Below are positions 18,312-26,545 of a stretch of 63,247 nucleotides of DNA, piece by piece. Source of the stretch: Xanthobacteraceae bacterium. Its GTDB lineage: Bacteria; Pseudomonadota; Alphaproteobacteria; Rhizobiales; Xanthobacteraceae. Both the position numbers and the translations under genes were made by a program. The stretch spans positions 1-63,247 of the forward strand of contig JAQGJU010000065.1 of assembly GCA_028290465.1 (NCBI GenBank), in the 5' to 3' direction. The notes under the pieces are model-generated. The model was not told the origin of the DNA and did not search any database. It worked only from the letters and a program-made list of their open reading frames with translations. Position 1 is the first letter of the stretch, and every line of letters starts with the position of its first letter.

Positions 18312-19829
18312 TTAACGCCGGAACGTCTTCACTTCCGACGTGGTGCCGTCGCGGTAGGTCAGCTCGACCGATACGCTCTTGGCGGTTGGCGGCAGCTTCA
18401 TATGCACCGCCGCGTTGTGCGGGATGGCGCTCGGATCCTTCAGGTCGCAGTTCGGCAGCGCCAGCGCCTTGTCGGGCACCGCGCTGTCGATGCCGATCTT
18501 CACCGACCGGATCGCGCAGCGATACGACACAAGGTGCGTATAGTAGACCAGCAGCCCGTTGAATTCGCGGAACGACAGCCAGTTGCCGGCGGTCATTTCC
18601 AGGATGCTGCGCTGGCCGCGCTCCAGCGCCGCCGCCGGCTCGAAGCGGACCGGATACGGACCAAGGGCTTCGCCGTTCGGACCGATCGCCTTGATTTCGA
18701 TATTGCTCTCGGGCGTGTCGGCGTCGAGCTGGAACGCCGGATTCGGCATCCGCTTGCGGGTGCGCGGATCGAGCACGTCGAGGAAGCCGGTTTCCCTGAA
18801 TGGGCTATTCTCGTTGAGCCGCCACGAGATCACACTGACCGGATCGGCGAACGACAGCGATACCGACCAGCCGCCATTGTGGCGCATGAAATTGGCGAGC
18901 GGCGCGTTGACCGGGCCGGACGGCGCCGTCGGCGTCGTGTCGCGACGCACTACCGCGTTGCCGGCGCCCGGCGGCAGCAGCGCGAGCTGCGGCGTCTCGG
19001 ATGTCGACCGCGCGTCGCCGGCATTGCCGTTGAGCACCACGTCGCCGACGATCTGATCGTAATAGGCCGGCGTCTGCTCGTGCTTGATCGTTGACGCCAT
19101 GCTCTTGACCTGCTGCTGCGTGCGCTTGGCGATCTGCACCAGCGTCTGGCCCGGCGTCGTCAGTTCACGGGCAAAATTGCGGGTGAACACAGAATTCGGG
19201 TTGGTATCGTCGTCGTTGAGACGATCCAGCGCGGTCTGCTTGGCGCCGGCCGAGAACAGCACGAACACGCCTTCCGACGTCTGCATCGGCGCGAGGCCGC
19301 CCGTGCCGCCGACGGAACGCTTACCGGGCCGTTCGAACGGATTATTGCGGCAGGCATCGAGCACCAGGATCGCGGTCTTGGCGCCGCGAGCCTCCAGACG
19401 ATCGGTGATGCGCTGCGCCGCGAAGGCATGGTCGCGCACCAGTTCCTCCTGGCCCTCGAGGGCGGCCGGAACGTCGATCGGCAGCAGATAGTTCTCGCCC
19501 TTGATCTCGAAACCATGGCCGGCGAAGAAGAACAGCGCGGTATCGCCCGGCGCGATCATCGAATCGAACACCAGTAGTTGCTCGCTCATCGCGCTGCGGG
19601 TCAGGTCTTGCGCGACCAGCACCTGAAAACCAAGACCACGCAGCGTCTCGCCGATGGTCCGGGCGTCGCCGCCGGCCTTCTTCAGCGGCCAAATATTCCG
19701 GTAGGCGTCATTGCCGACCACGAAGGCGACGCGCTTGGCGGCGTGCGCCGGCCATGCCAGCGCCACCAGGGCGATTGCCGCCAATATCAGGCTGCGCACG
19801 GCACCCAGCTTCGGCCAATACCCGGTCAT
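18312..19829 (-). CDS. Secreted caspase-fold (peptidase C14) protein
   Basis: 505 residues from the ATG at 19829 (GGGGGG precedes it; a longer frame reaches 19904). A signal peptide (VRSLILAAIALVALAWPAHA) leads straight into a p20-like caspase domain: KRVAFVVGNDAYRN, ARTIGETLRGLGFQV, the histidine of FFFAGHGFEIKG (His105) and the cysteine of ILVLDACRNNPF (Cys160). Both catalytic residues are present. The second half (about 290-505) is of unknown type, with beta-rich segments such as GGWSVSLSFADPVSVISWRL and a C-terminal VSVELTYRDGTTSEVKTF. Such bacterial metacaspase-like proteins prefer Arg/Lys or Asp; their roles include proteolytic maturation. A second caspase-fold protein occurs at 61.4-63.2 kb. 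Confidence 0.88.
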   Translation of the reverse strand: MTGYWPKLGAVRSLILAAIALVALAWPAHAAKRVAFVVGNDAYRNIWPLKKAGGDARTIGETLRGLGFQVLVAQDLTRSAMSEQLLVFDSMIAPGDTALFFFAGHGFEIKGENYLLPIDVPAALEGQEELVRDHAFAAQRITDRLEARGAKTAILVLDACRNNPFERPGKRSVGGTGGLAPMQTSEGVFVLFSAGAKQTALDRLNDDDTNPNSVFTRNFARELTTPGQTLVQIAKRTQQQVKSMASTIKHEQTPAYYDQIVGDVVLNGNAGDARSTSETPQLALLPPGAGNAVVRRDTTPTAPSGPVNAPLANFMRHNGGWSVSLSFADPVSVISWRLNENSPFRETGFLDVLDPRTRKRMPNPAFQLDADTPESNIEIKAIGPNGEALGPYPVRFEPAAALERGQRSILEMTAGNWLSFREFNGLLVYYTHLVSYRCAIRSVKIGIDSAVPDKALALPNCDLKDPSAIPHNAAVHMKLPPTAKSVSVELTYRDGTTSEVKTFRR

Positions 19830-19957
19830 GTGCCCCCCGTCCCTTTGCAGTCGTCCGCAAAATAGAAATCGCGGCGACAGAATGCCGCCGATCCATAGTC
19901 GCACGCCGCGGCCCCAGGGTTCAACGCGAGGCGAACCGCCCGGTTAACGGAAGACGC

Positions 19958-21118
19958 CTACCCCAGTGCCGCTTCCAGCTCGGCGATCAGATCGGCCGGG
20001 TCTTCAATGCCGACCGACAGCCGCACCAGGCTGTCGGTAATGCCGAGTTCGGCCCGGACCTCAGCCGGAACCGAGGCGTGGGTCATCAGGCCCGGATGCT
20101 CGATCAGGCTTTCGATGCCGCCCAGGCTCTCGGCCAGCGCGAACAGCCGGCATTTTTCCAGGAACGCACGGGCCTCGTCGACGCCGCCCTGCAGTTCGAC
20201 GGAGATCATGCCGCCGAACACCTTCATCTGCCGCTTGGCCAGCGCGTGCTGCGGATGGCTCGCCAGCCCCGGATAGATCACCCGTTTCACCTTCGGGTGC
20301 TTCTCCAGCCGGCGCGCGATCTCCAGTGCCGAGGCGGATTGCCGCTCCATGCGCAGCGCCAGCGTCTTGACGCCGCGCAGTGCCAGAAACGAGTCGAACG
20401 GCCCCGAAATAGCGCCGCACGAATTCTGCAAAAAGCCGAGCTGTTCTTTCAAGTCGGCATTGTCGCCGACCACGGCAACGCCGCCCACCATGTCGGAATG
20501 ACCGTTCAGGTATTTTGTGGTCGAGTGCAGCACGATGTCGAAACCGGATTCCAGCGGCCGCTGGATATAGGGGCTGGCGAAGGTGTTGTCGGCGACGCTG
20601 AGCACGCCGCGCTGGCGCGCAATCGTGGCGATCTTTTCCAGGTCGATCAGCTTGAGCAGCGGATTGGTCGGGGTCTCGACCCATACCATGCGGGTTTCCG
20701 GTTTGATCGCGTCGTTCAGCGCCGCCGCGTCGGTGAGATCCACGTAGGTGGTCCGCATCGCGGCGGTGCGTTTGCGCACCTTTTCGAACAGCCGCCGCGT
20801 GCCACCATAAAGGTCGTCGGCCGCCACAACATGCGCGCCGTGATCCAGGAGTTCGAGCACCGTCGCGCTGGCCGCAAGGCCCGACGCGAACGCAAAGCCG
20901 GCGCTGCCGCTTTCCAGATCGGCGATGCAGCGCTCATAGGCCATGCGGGTCGGATTTTGCGTGCGCGCATATTCGTAGCCTTTGTGCACGCCCGGGCTCT
21001 GCTGCACGAAGGTCGAGGTCGCGTAGATCGGCATCATCACGGCGCCGGTGGTCGGGTCCGGCTCGTGGCCGGCATGCACGCAGCGGGTCGCAAAATCCAA
21101 CTGGTTCGGTCTCGTCAT
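19958..21118 (-). CDS. Cystathionine gamma-lyase (trans-sulfuration PLP enzyme)
   Basis: 386 residues from the ATG at 21118. Cys/Met metabolism PLP-enzyme motifs: TRCVHAGHEPDPTTGA, PIYATSTFVQ, YEYARTQNPTR, GSAGFAFASGLAA, and the PLP lysine in LHSTTKYLNGHSD, with the C-terminal LVRLSVGIEDPADL. The gene follows a cystathionine beta-synthase gene by 38 bp, so gamma-lyase (cystathionine to cysteine, 2-oxobutyrate and ammonia) is a better call than cystathionine gamma-synthase or beta-lyase, although sequence alone cannot fully separate these. Together they make a reverse trans-sulfuration operon. The reading frame extends upstream to 21820 but that part lies antisense-frame inside the synthase gene and is not coding. 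Confidence 0.88.
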   Translation of the reverse strand: MTRPNQLDFATRCVHAGHEPDPTTGAVMMPIYATSTFVQQSPGVHKGYEYARTQNPTRMAYERCIADLESGSAGFAFASGLAASATVLELLDHGAHVVAADDLYGGTRRLFEKVRKRTAAMRTTYVDLTDAAALNDAIKPETRMVWVETPTNPLLKLIDLEKIATIARQRGVLSVADNTFASPYIQRPLESGFDIVLHSTTKYLNGHSDMVGGVAVVGDNADLKEQLGFLQNSCGAISGPFDSFLALRGVKTLALRMERQSASALEIARRLEKHPKVKRVIYPGLASHPQHALAKRQMKVFGGMISVELQGGVDEARAFLEKCRLFALAESLGGIESLIEHPGLMTHASVPAEVRAELGITDSLVRLSVGIEDPADLIAELEAALG

Positions 21119-21156
21119 TGCGTCTGTAACCCATTGCTTTATGGCGTGCGCGGAAA

Positions 21157-22527
21157 TCAGCGCGGAATGATGCGGAAATGGTTGATCATATCGAACGGCG
21201 TGACGAGGCCGATGAAACGGTCCTTGTCCATCACGATGGCCACATAGCCGCGACGGAACAGCGGCACCAGATCCGCGATCGAAGCGTCCGCCGAAATCGT
21301 CTCCAGGCGCGTCGCCATCACGTCCTTGGCCGGACGCGCGAACGTACGCTCGCTGCCGTCCGGATCGGTCAGCAAGGCGCCGAGCAGATCGCTCTCGTCG
21401 ATCAGGCCGATGACGCGATCGTTCTCGACCACCGGCATCTGCGACACGTCGGACGAGCGCATGCGCGAGAATACCGTGCGCAACGGATCGTCCGGTCCGA
21501 CCACGATGGCGGCGCCTTCGGCGAAGCGGTTGATCACCAGATCGCGCACCGTGCCCTGGCGCTGCCGGTCGGTGAAGCCCTCCTGCGCCAGGAAAGAATC
21601 GTTGAACACCTTGGACAGATATTTGGCGCCGGAATCGCACACCAGCGTGACGACGCGCTTCGGCTCGGTCTGCGCCCGGCAATAGCGCAATGCGGCGCCG
21701 AGCAGCGTGCCCGACGACGAGCCGGCCAGCACACCTTCCATGCGCAGCAGTTCGCGCGCGGTCGCAAAGCTTTCGGCATCCGATATCGTGAACGCTTCGC
21801 TGACCAGCGACAGGTCGCAATTCGGCGGGATGAAATCCTCGCCGATGCCTTCGACCACCCAGCTTCCGGGCTCTTCCATTTTGCCGGTGTTGACGAACGG
21901 CGCCAGGATCGAGCCCTGCGGATCGGCCAGGATCATCCTGGTCGCCGGCGAATTGTTGCGCATATAGCGGCCGATGCCGGTCAGGGTGCCGCCGGAGCCG
22001 ACGCCGACCACGATAGCGTCGACCTTGCCGTCCATCTGCCGCAGAATTTCCGGACCCGTCGTGCTCTCATGCGCCAGCGGATTGGCCGGATTGGCGAACT
22101 GATCGATGAAGATCGCACCCGGCGTGCGCGCCGTGATGGCGGCCGCCATGTCCTGATAATAATCGGGGTGGCCCTTGCCGACATCCGAACGCGTCAGGAT
22201 GACTTCGGCGCCCAGTGCCTTGCAGTGCAGGATCTTCTCGCGCGCCATCTTGTCGGGCACCACCAGGATGGTGCGATAGCCTTTGCGGGCCGCGACCAGC
22301 GCAAGCCCGAGCCCGGTATTGCCGGCGGTCGCCTCGACGATGGTGCCACCCGGCTTCAGGCGTCCATCGGCCTCGGCGGCCTCGATCATCGCGCGCGCCG
22401 GACTGTCCTTGATCGAGCCGGACGGATTGGCGCTTTCCAGCTTGAGGAACAGCCGGCACGGACCGCGCTCCAGCCGCGTCACTTCGACCAGCGGAGTTTC
22501 GCCGATCAGGTCGAGAACGGTGGTCAT
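21157..22527 (-). CDS. Cystathionine beta-synthase with C-terminal CBS domains
   Basis: 456 residues. Fold-type II PLP domain: IGETPLVEVTRLE, the PLP lysine in NPSGSIKDSPARAMIEAA, EATAGNTGLGLALVAA, GVGSGGTLTGIGRYM and AGSSSGTLLGAALRY. The C-terminal 110 residues are a CBS-domain pair (MRSSDVSQMPVVENDRVIGL, then VMATRLETISADASIADLVP). Length and architecture match cystathionine beta-synthase rather than cysteine synthase, which lacks CBS domains. It condenses homocysteine and serine (or uses O-acetylserine in some bacteria) to cystathionine, which the next gene splits to cysteine. The 22.5-22.7 kb palindromic element lies directly upstream. Confidence 0.92.
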   Translation of the reverse strand: MTTVLDLIGETPLVEVTRLERGPCRLFLKLESANPSGSIKDSPARAMIEAAEADGRLKPGGTIVEATAGNTGLGLALVAARKGYRTILVVPDKMAREKILHCKALGAEVILTRSDVGKGHPDYYQDMAAAITARTPGAIFIDQFANPANPLAHESTTGPEILRQMDGKVDAIVVGVGSGGTLTGIGRYMRNNSPATRMILADPQGSILAPFVNTGKMEEPGSWVVEGIGEDFIPPNCDLSLVSEAFTISDAESFATARELLRMEGVLAGSSSGTLLGAALRYCRAQTEPKRVVTLVCDSGAKYLSKVFNDSFLAQEGFTDRQRQGTVRDLVINRFAEGAAIVVGPDDPLRTVFSRMRSSDVSQMPVVENDRVIGLIDESDLLGALLTDPDGSERTFARPAKDVMATRLETISADASIADLVPLFRRGYVAIVMDKDRFIGLVTPFDMINHFRIIPR

Positions 22528-22542
22528 GCAACACTCCGCGCG

Positions 22543-22691
22543 TTAGAGCGCGTCCAGCAAAAGTGGACACCGGTTTTGCGCGAGCAATCAAGCTTGCGCA
22601 GATTGCGTAAACTTATCTGCGTACGCGCTCTAAGTATTTAGATAGACGCGTTTTCTTTAAGTGAAGTGGATTCCGCTTCACTTGAAAACGC
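22543..22691. repeat. Compound palindromic element upstream of cystathionine beta-synthase
   Basis: Outer pair TTAGAGCGCGT (22543-22553) and ACGCGCTCTAA (22623-22633) encloses the 22-bp module shared with 16988-17009. A second hairpin follows: GCGTTTTC (22648-22655) with GAAAACGC (22684-22691), and inside it AAGTGAAG (22659-22666) with CTTCACTT (22676-22683). The right edge touches the stop codon of the alpha/beta hydrolase gene at 22693. Confidence 0.85.
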
Positions 22692-22692
22692 T

Positions 22693-23403
22693 CTAATGCA
22701 TCCACGCGACAAGCGCCTGCGTCACCGGCTCCGGCCGCTCAAGGGTCGACAGGTGCCCGCTATCGGGGATCACCGCAAGCTGCGCGCCGGGAATTCCGGC
22801 GGCGATTTCCTGCGCCAGATTTGGCGGGGTCAGGTCGTCACCCTCGCCGACCAGCACCAGCGTCTTGCAGCGGATCTTGGCCAGTTCCGGCCGCATGTCC
22901 GGACGGCCCATAATGGCCTTTTGCTGACGGATGAAGGCTTCGACGCCGGTCGCATCCGCCATGCCGCGCACCGTACGCTTGAGCTCTGCATCGCCATGGC
23001 GATTTTTGTGCACCAGCGCCGGATAGAACGCCTCGAACACCTCGTCGAATTGGCCGGCATCGGCCTTGGCGATGGCGCCGCGACGCCGCTCTGTCTGCTC
23101 GGGCGTATCATTGCGGGCTGAGGTGTCGAGCAGCGCCAGACGCTCGATCCGGTCCGGCGCCTGGCGCCACATCGCAAAGGCGATGTAGCCGCCCATCGAC
23201 AGGCCGGCGAGCGCAAAGCGCGGCGGCGCCTCGGCCAGGATGCGGCGCGCGATCGCGTCCACGGAGTCGTCGCGGCGGTGGTCGGCGACCGTCACCGGGC
23301 CGAACGGCCACAGGGCATCGATTTGGGCGGCATACAGGCGCGCCGAGCACAGCAAGCCGGGCACCAGAATGACGGGAAGTGGCTCAGGAATGAGTTTGGG
23401 CAT
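22693..23403 (-). CDS. Alpha/beta hydrolase
   Basis: 236 residues from the ATG at 23403 (PEPLPVILVPGLLCSARLY follows). The nucleophile elbow is LAGLSMGGYIAFAM, the acid is in LVLVGEGDDLTPP and the catalytic histidine in IPDSGHLSTLERPEPV. It belongs to the broad hydrolase fold group with MetX/HAD-like esterases (PF00561/PF12697); the true substrate is unknown. It is short but complete. A longer in-frame extension to 23598 overlaps the divergent helicase leader and lacks a ribosome site. The stop lies at the edge of the palindromic element. Confidence 0.85.
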   Translation of the reverse strand: MPKLIPEPLPVILVPGLLCSARLYAAQIDALWPFGPVTVADHRRDDSVDAIARRILAEAPPRFALAGLSMGGYIAFAMWRQAPDRIERLALLDTSARNDTPEQTERRRGAIAKADAGQFDEVFEAFYPALVHKNRHGDAELKRTVRGMADATGVEAFIRQQKAIMGRPDMRPELAKIRCKTLVLVGEGDDLTPPNLAQEIAAGIPGAQLAVIPDSGHLSTLERPEPVTQALVAWMH

Positions 23404-23612
23404 GACTTTACGGTTCCTTGTTATGGCCAAAAGTCCCGGCCCATATTCGACTTGCTGCACCGCAAAAGGATTGACTTTAGCGCCATTCTCACTATGTTCT
23501 CGGCGGAACGGTTCGATCCCCAGATACGACCGCCTCCCCCCGCGCATCACCGTCATCGAATTGTTTTCGCCGGCGCGGCATGGTTTCCGGGCGGTCACCG
23601 ATTCGAGGTTTT

Positions 23613-25178
23613 ATGTCTTTTTCCACGCTCGGCTTGTCCGACAAGGTTCTCGCCGCCGTCGAGGCGACCGGCTACACGACCCCTACCCCCATTCAGGAAC
23701 AGGCGATACCACACGTGCTCGCAAGGCGCGATGTGCTCGGCATCGCCCAGACCGGTACCGGCAAGACCGCGGCCTTCGTGCTGCCGATGCTCACGCTGCT
23801 CGAAAAGGGCCGTGCCCGGGCGCGTATGCCGCGCACCCTGATCCTCGAGCCGACGCGCGAACTCGCCGCGCAGGTCGAGGAAAGCTTCACCAAATACGGC
23901 GCCGGCACCAAGCTCAACGTCGCCCTGCTGATCGGCGGTGTCTCGTTCGGCAACCAGGACACCAAGCTGTCGCGCGGCGTCGACGTGCTGATCGCAACGC
24001 CGGGCCGCCTGCTCGATCACACCGAACGCGGCGGGCTGCTGCTGACCGGCGTCGAACTGCTGGTGATCGACGAAGCCGACCGCATGCTCGACATGGGCTT
24101 CATCCCGGACATCGAGCGCATCTGCAAACTGGTGCCGTTTACCCGCCAGACGCTGTTTTTCACGGCAACGATGCCGCCGGAAATCCGCCGCATCACCGAA
24201 ACCTTCCTGCACAACCCGGTGAAGGTCGAGGTTTCGAAGCCGGCGAGCACGGGCGTAAATATCACACAGCTGCTAGTCGCAGCCGGCCGCGAGCCGGAAG
24301 AAAAGCGCGACGTGTTGCGCCGCCTGATCCGGTCCGCCGAGAACCTCAACAACGGCATCATCTTCTGCAACCGCAAGCGTGAAGTCGCGCTGCTGCATAA
24401 GTCGCTGGTGTCGCACGGCTTCAACGCCGTCGCCCTGCATGGCGACATGGAGCAATCGGCCCGTACCGCCGCGCTCGATGCGTTCCGCAAGGGCGAAGTC
24501 ACGCTGCTGGTGGCGTCCGACGTCGCCGCCCGCGGCCTGGACATTCCGGCGGTCAGCCACGTCTTCAATTTTGACGTCCCGCATCACGCCGACGACTACG
24601 TTCACCGCATCGGCCGCACCGGCCGGGCCGGACGGCCCGGTGCTGCCTTTACCCTGGTTTCATCCGCCGACACGAAGTCGGTCGCCGCTATCGAAAAATT
24701 GACCGGCCTCACCATTCCGTGGGCCGGCGATCCGCCGCGCACCGAGGCGTCCGAGTCGGAAGCGACTGAAGGCCGTGGCGAAGGTCGTAGCGAAGGCCGT
24801 GGCCGTTCGCGTGGCGGCCGCTCACGCGGCCGATCCTCCGAAGGCAAGTCGCCCGAAGGTCGCTCGTCTGAAGGCCGATCTTCTGAAGGTCGCCCGTCTG
24901 AAAGCCGCTCCTCGGAGCCAAAGCCGTCCGACAGAAAGCCCGAGCACAAGCCCACCGAGGACCGTGCGCCGCGCGCCCGTCACCCGGCAGGTGGTGGGGA
25001 TGCCGCCGCGCCGGTGTCGCGCCTGGAAGAGGCCCGCAGCCGCCGTCAGCCGGCCCCCGCTCCACAGGCCGCCAAACCGGCGCCCGCTCCGGCGCAGAAC
25101 CGGAACGAAAGTGCCGAAGAGGCGGAACTTTCACGCCTCCCGGCATTCCTGCTGCGTCCGGTACGGATCAAGGCATAA
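23613..25178 (+). CDS. DEAD-box ATP-dependent RNA helicase (RhlE type)
   Basis: 521 residues from the ATG at 23613 (MSFSTLGLSDKVLAAVEATG). Motifs in order: Q motif TPTPIQEQAIP, I AQTGTGKTAAF, Ia PTRELAAQ, II VIDEADRMLDMGF, III FFTATMPPE (TAT in place of the usual SAT), VI HRIGRTGRAGRPG. From about residue 385 the tail is low-complexity: repeated SEGR/SEGRS/SEGK units (24767-24920), then a Pro/Lys/Ala-rich stretch, ending SRLPAFLLRPVRIKA. Helicases of this type remodel rRNA and mRNA structure in ribosome assembly and RNA decay, often with RNase E. The RhlE subgroup is the best guess. It is divergent from the alpha/beta hydrolase. Confidence 0.93.
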   Translation: MSFSTLGLSDKVLAAVEATGYTTPTPIQEQAIPHVLARRDVLGIAQTGTGKTAAFVLPMLTLLEKGRARARMPRTLILEPTRELAAQVEESFTKYGAGTKLNVALLIGGVSFGNQDTKLSRGVDVLIATPGRLLDHTERGGLLLTGVELLVIDEADRMLDMGFIPDIERICKLVPFTRQTLFFTATMPPEIRRITETFLHNPVKVEVSKPASTGVNITQLLVAAGREPEEKRDVLRRLIRSAENLNNGIIFCNRKREVALLHKSLVSHGFNAVALHGDMEQSARTAALDAFRKGEVTLLVASDVAARGLDIPAVSHVFNFDVPHHADDYVHRIGRTGRAGRPGAAFTLVSSADTKSVAAIEKLTGLTIPWAGDPPRTEASESEATEGRGEGRSEGRGRSRGGRSRGRSSEGKSPEGRSSEGRSSEGRPSESRSSEPKPSDRKPEHKPTEDRAPRARHPAGGGDAAAPVSRLEEARSRRQPAPAPQAAKPAPAPAQNRNESAEEAELSRLPAFLLRPVRIKA

Positions 25179-25413
25179 CCGTACCCTAACGGCAAAATCC
25201 GCGTCCGCGTTCGGTCGCCACTTGGCACCGGCGCGGAGCGCCCGCTTGCCGAGCCGATGGTTGCGCACGCAACCTCCAATTTTAATCGCAACCTTCCCGT
25301 TTACCCCGCATTCATCGCCGCACAGTACGGTCGTACAGGGTCCATGCTTGCCCCTGAGAAGTGCCGTACCGGTGAGATCGCGTCTCCGTACGGACACGAG
25401 CGGAGTTAAAGTT

Positions 25414-26481
25414 ATGAAATCGCAGGCCGATGAGCATGAACGCACGATGGCGTTCGCCGAAATTGCTCTCGGACAAATTCGGGCGTTGCGGCAGTCGGCG
25501 GCCCCCCGGAACTATGAGATTTGGTATACGTATGCAACCGGTTACAACCCTTCGCTGAACCAAGTCGTCAACGAAGCCCTGTCGCGCACCGGCAGCCTGA
25601 CTCAAAACGATGTCGACCAGATCTACGACAACCATATCGCCTCGACCCGGCTGACCGACCGCATCGACAGCGTCGGCAGTCAATTCATGGACGAGATCGA
25701 ACAGGTCATGGCGATGATCGATGCCGCCGTCGGCAACGCCTCCAGCTATTCCGAAAGCCTGGCCAATGTCAGCCAGCGGCTCGGCGGCGCGGTCGACCGC
25801 GACGGCCTGCGCACCATCGTCGAAAGCCTGGTGCAGACCGCCCAGGAAATGGAGCAGTCCAACAAGAAGCTGGACGCGCATCTGTCGGCCTCCAAGCAGG
25901 AAATCAATCAGCTTCAGCAGAATCTCGAGGCGGTGCGCACCGAAAGCCTGACCGATCCGCTGACCTCGCTGGCCAACCGCAAATATTTCGACATGGCGCT
26001 CGACAAAGCGATCGCCGACGCTGTCACCAAAGGCGAGCCGATGTCGCTGATGCTGACCGACATCGACCACTTCAAGAACTTCAACGATACGTTCGGCCAC
26101 CTCACTGGCGATCAAGTGCTGCGATTGGTGGCGCTCTCGGTAAAGCAGAATGTCAAAGGCCAGGATCTCGCGGCCCGTTATGGCGGCGAAGAGTTCGCGG
26201 TCGTGCTGCCCGACACGGTGCTGCGGTCGGCGATCACGGTCGCCGAACATATCCGGCGCGCGGTGATGACCAAGGAACTGATGAAGCGCTCGACCGGCGA
26301 GCATCTCGGACGGGTGACGGTCTCGATCGGGCTCGCGTCCATGCGCCCCGGCGACACCGCGCAAACGTTGATCGAGCGCGCCGACAAGTGCCTGTACGCG
26401 GCCAAGCGCAATGGCCGCAATCGTGTGATCTGCGAAGCCGATCCGGAAGTCGCCGACCAGACCCAGACGCAGGTTGCCTAA
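25414..26481 (+). CDS. GGDEF-domain diguanylate cyclase
   Basis: 355 residues. The C-terminal GGDEF domain (about 178-345) begins ESLTDPLTSLANRKYFD, contains DIDHFKNFNDTFGHLTGDQ and the active-site loop RYGGEEFAVVLP (Gly257-Phe261), and ends DKCLYAAKRNGRNRV. The RxxD inhibitory site is replaced by KGQD (248-251), so classic product inhibition is not expected. The N-terminal 175 residues are helical without a recognised sensor; EIWYTYATGYNPSLNQVVNE recurs in a set of alphaproteobacterial GGDEF proteins, and the segment 140-178 is likely a coiled coil that dimerises the catalytic domains. Cytoplasmic. The product would be c-di-GMP. Confidence 0.92.
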   Translation: MKSQADEHERTMAFAEIALGQIRALRQSAAPRNYEIWYTYATGYNPSLNQVVNEALSRTGSLTQNDVDQIYDNHIASTRLTDRIDSVGSQFMDEIEQVMAMIDAAVGNASSYSESLANVSQRLGGAVDRDGLRTIVESLVQTAQEMEQSNKKLDAHLSASKQEINQLQQNLEAVRTESLTDPLTSLANRKYFDMALDKAIADAVTKGEPMSLMLTDIDHFKNFNDTFGHLTGDQVLRLVALSVKQNVKGQDLAARYGGEEFAVVLPDTVLRSAITVAEHIRRAVMTKELMKRSTGEHLGRVTVSIGLASMRPGDTAQTLIERADKCLYAAKRNGRNRVICEADPEVADQTQTQVA

Positions 26482-26484
26482 GGA

Positions 26485-26528
26485 GCATTGTCAGGCGAAG
26501 TGGAATCCGGTTCGCCGTCCGACAATGC
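26485..26528. repeat. Nested hairpin between convergent genes
   Basis: GCATTGTC (26485-26492) pairs with GACAATGC (26521-26528), and within it GGCGAA (26494-26499) pairs with TTCGCC (26511-26516). The loop GTGGAATCCGG resembles the GTGGATTCCGC loop of the 22.66-kb hairpin. No clear U-run; it may serve both convergent transcripts or be a repeat relic. Confidence 0.6.
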
Positions 26529-26545
26529 GACAAGAGAACAATATT

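Noticed and set aside
21119-21820. Upstream extension of the cystathionine gamma-lyase frame
   Set aside because: It overlaps the 3' half of the cystathionine beta-synthase gene in another frame; the lyase homology starts at the ATG at 21118.
24767-24920. CRISPR-like short repeats
   Set aside because: They are in frame and encode SEGR-type repeats in the RhlE tail; spacers and repeat units do not fit an array.
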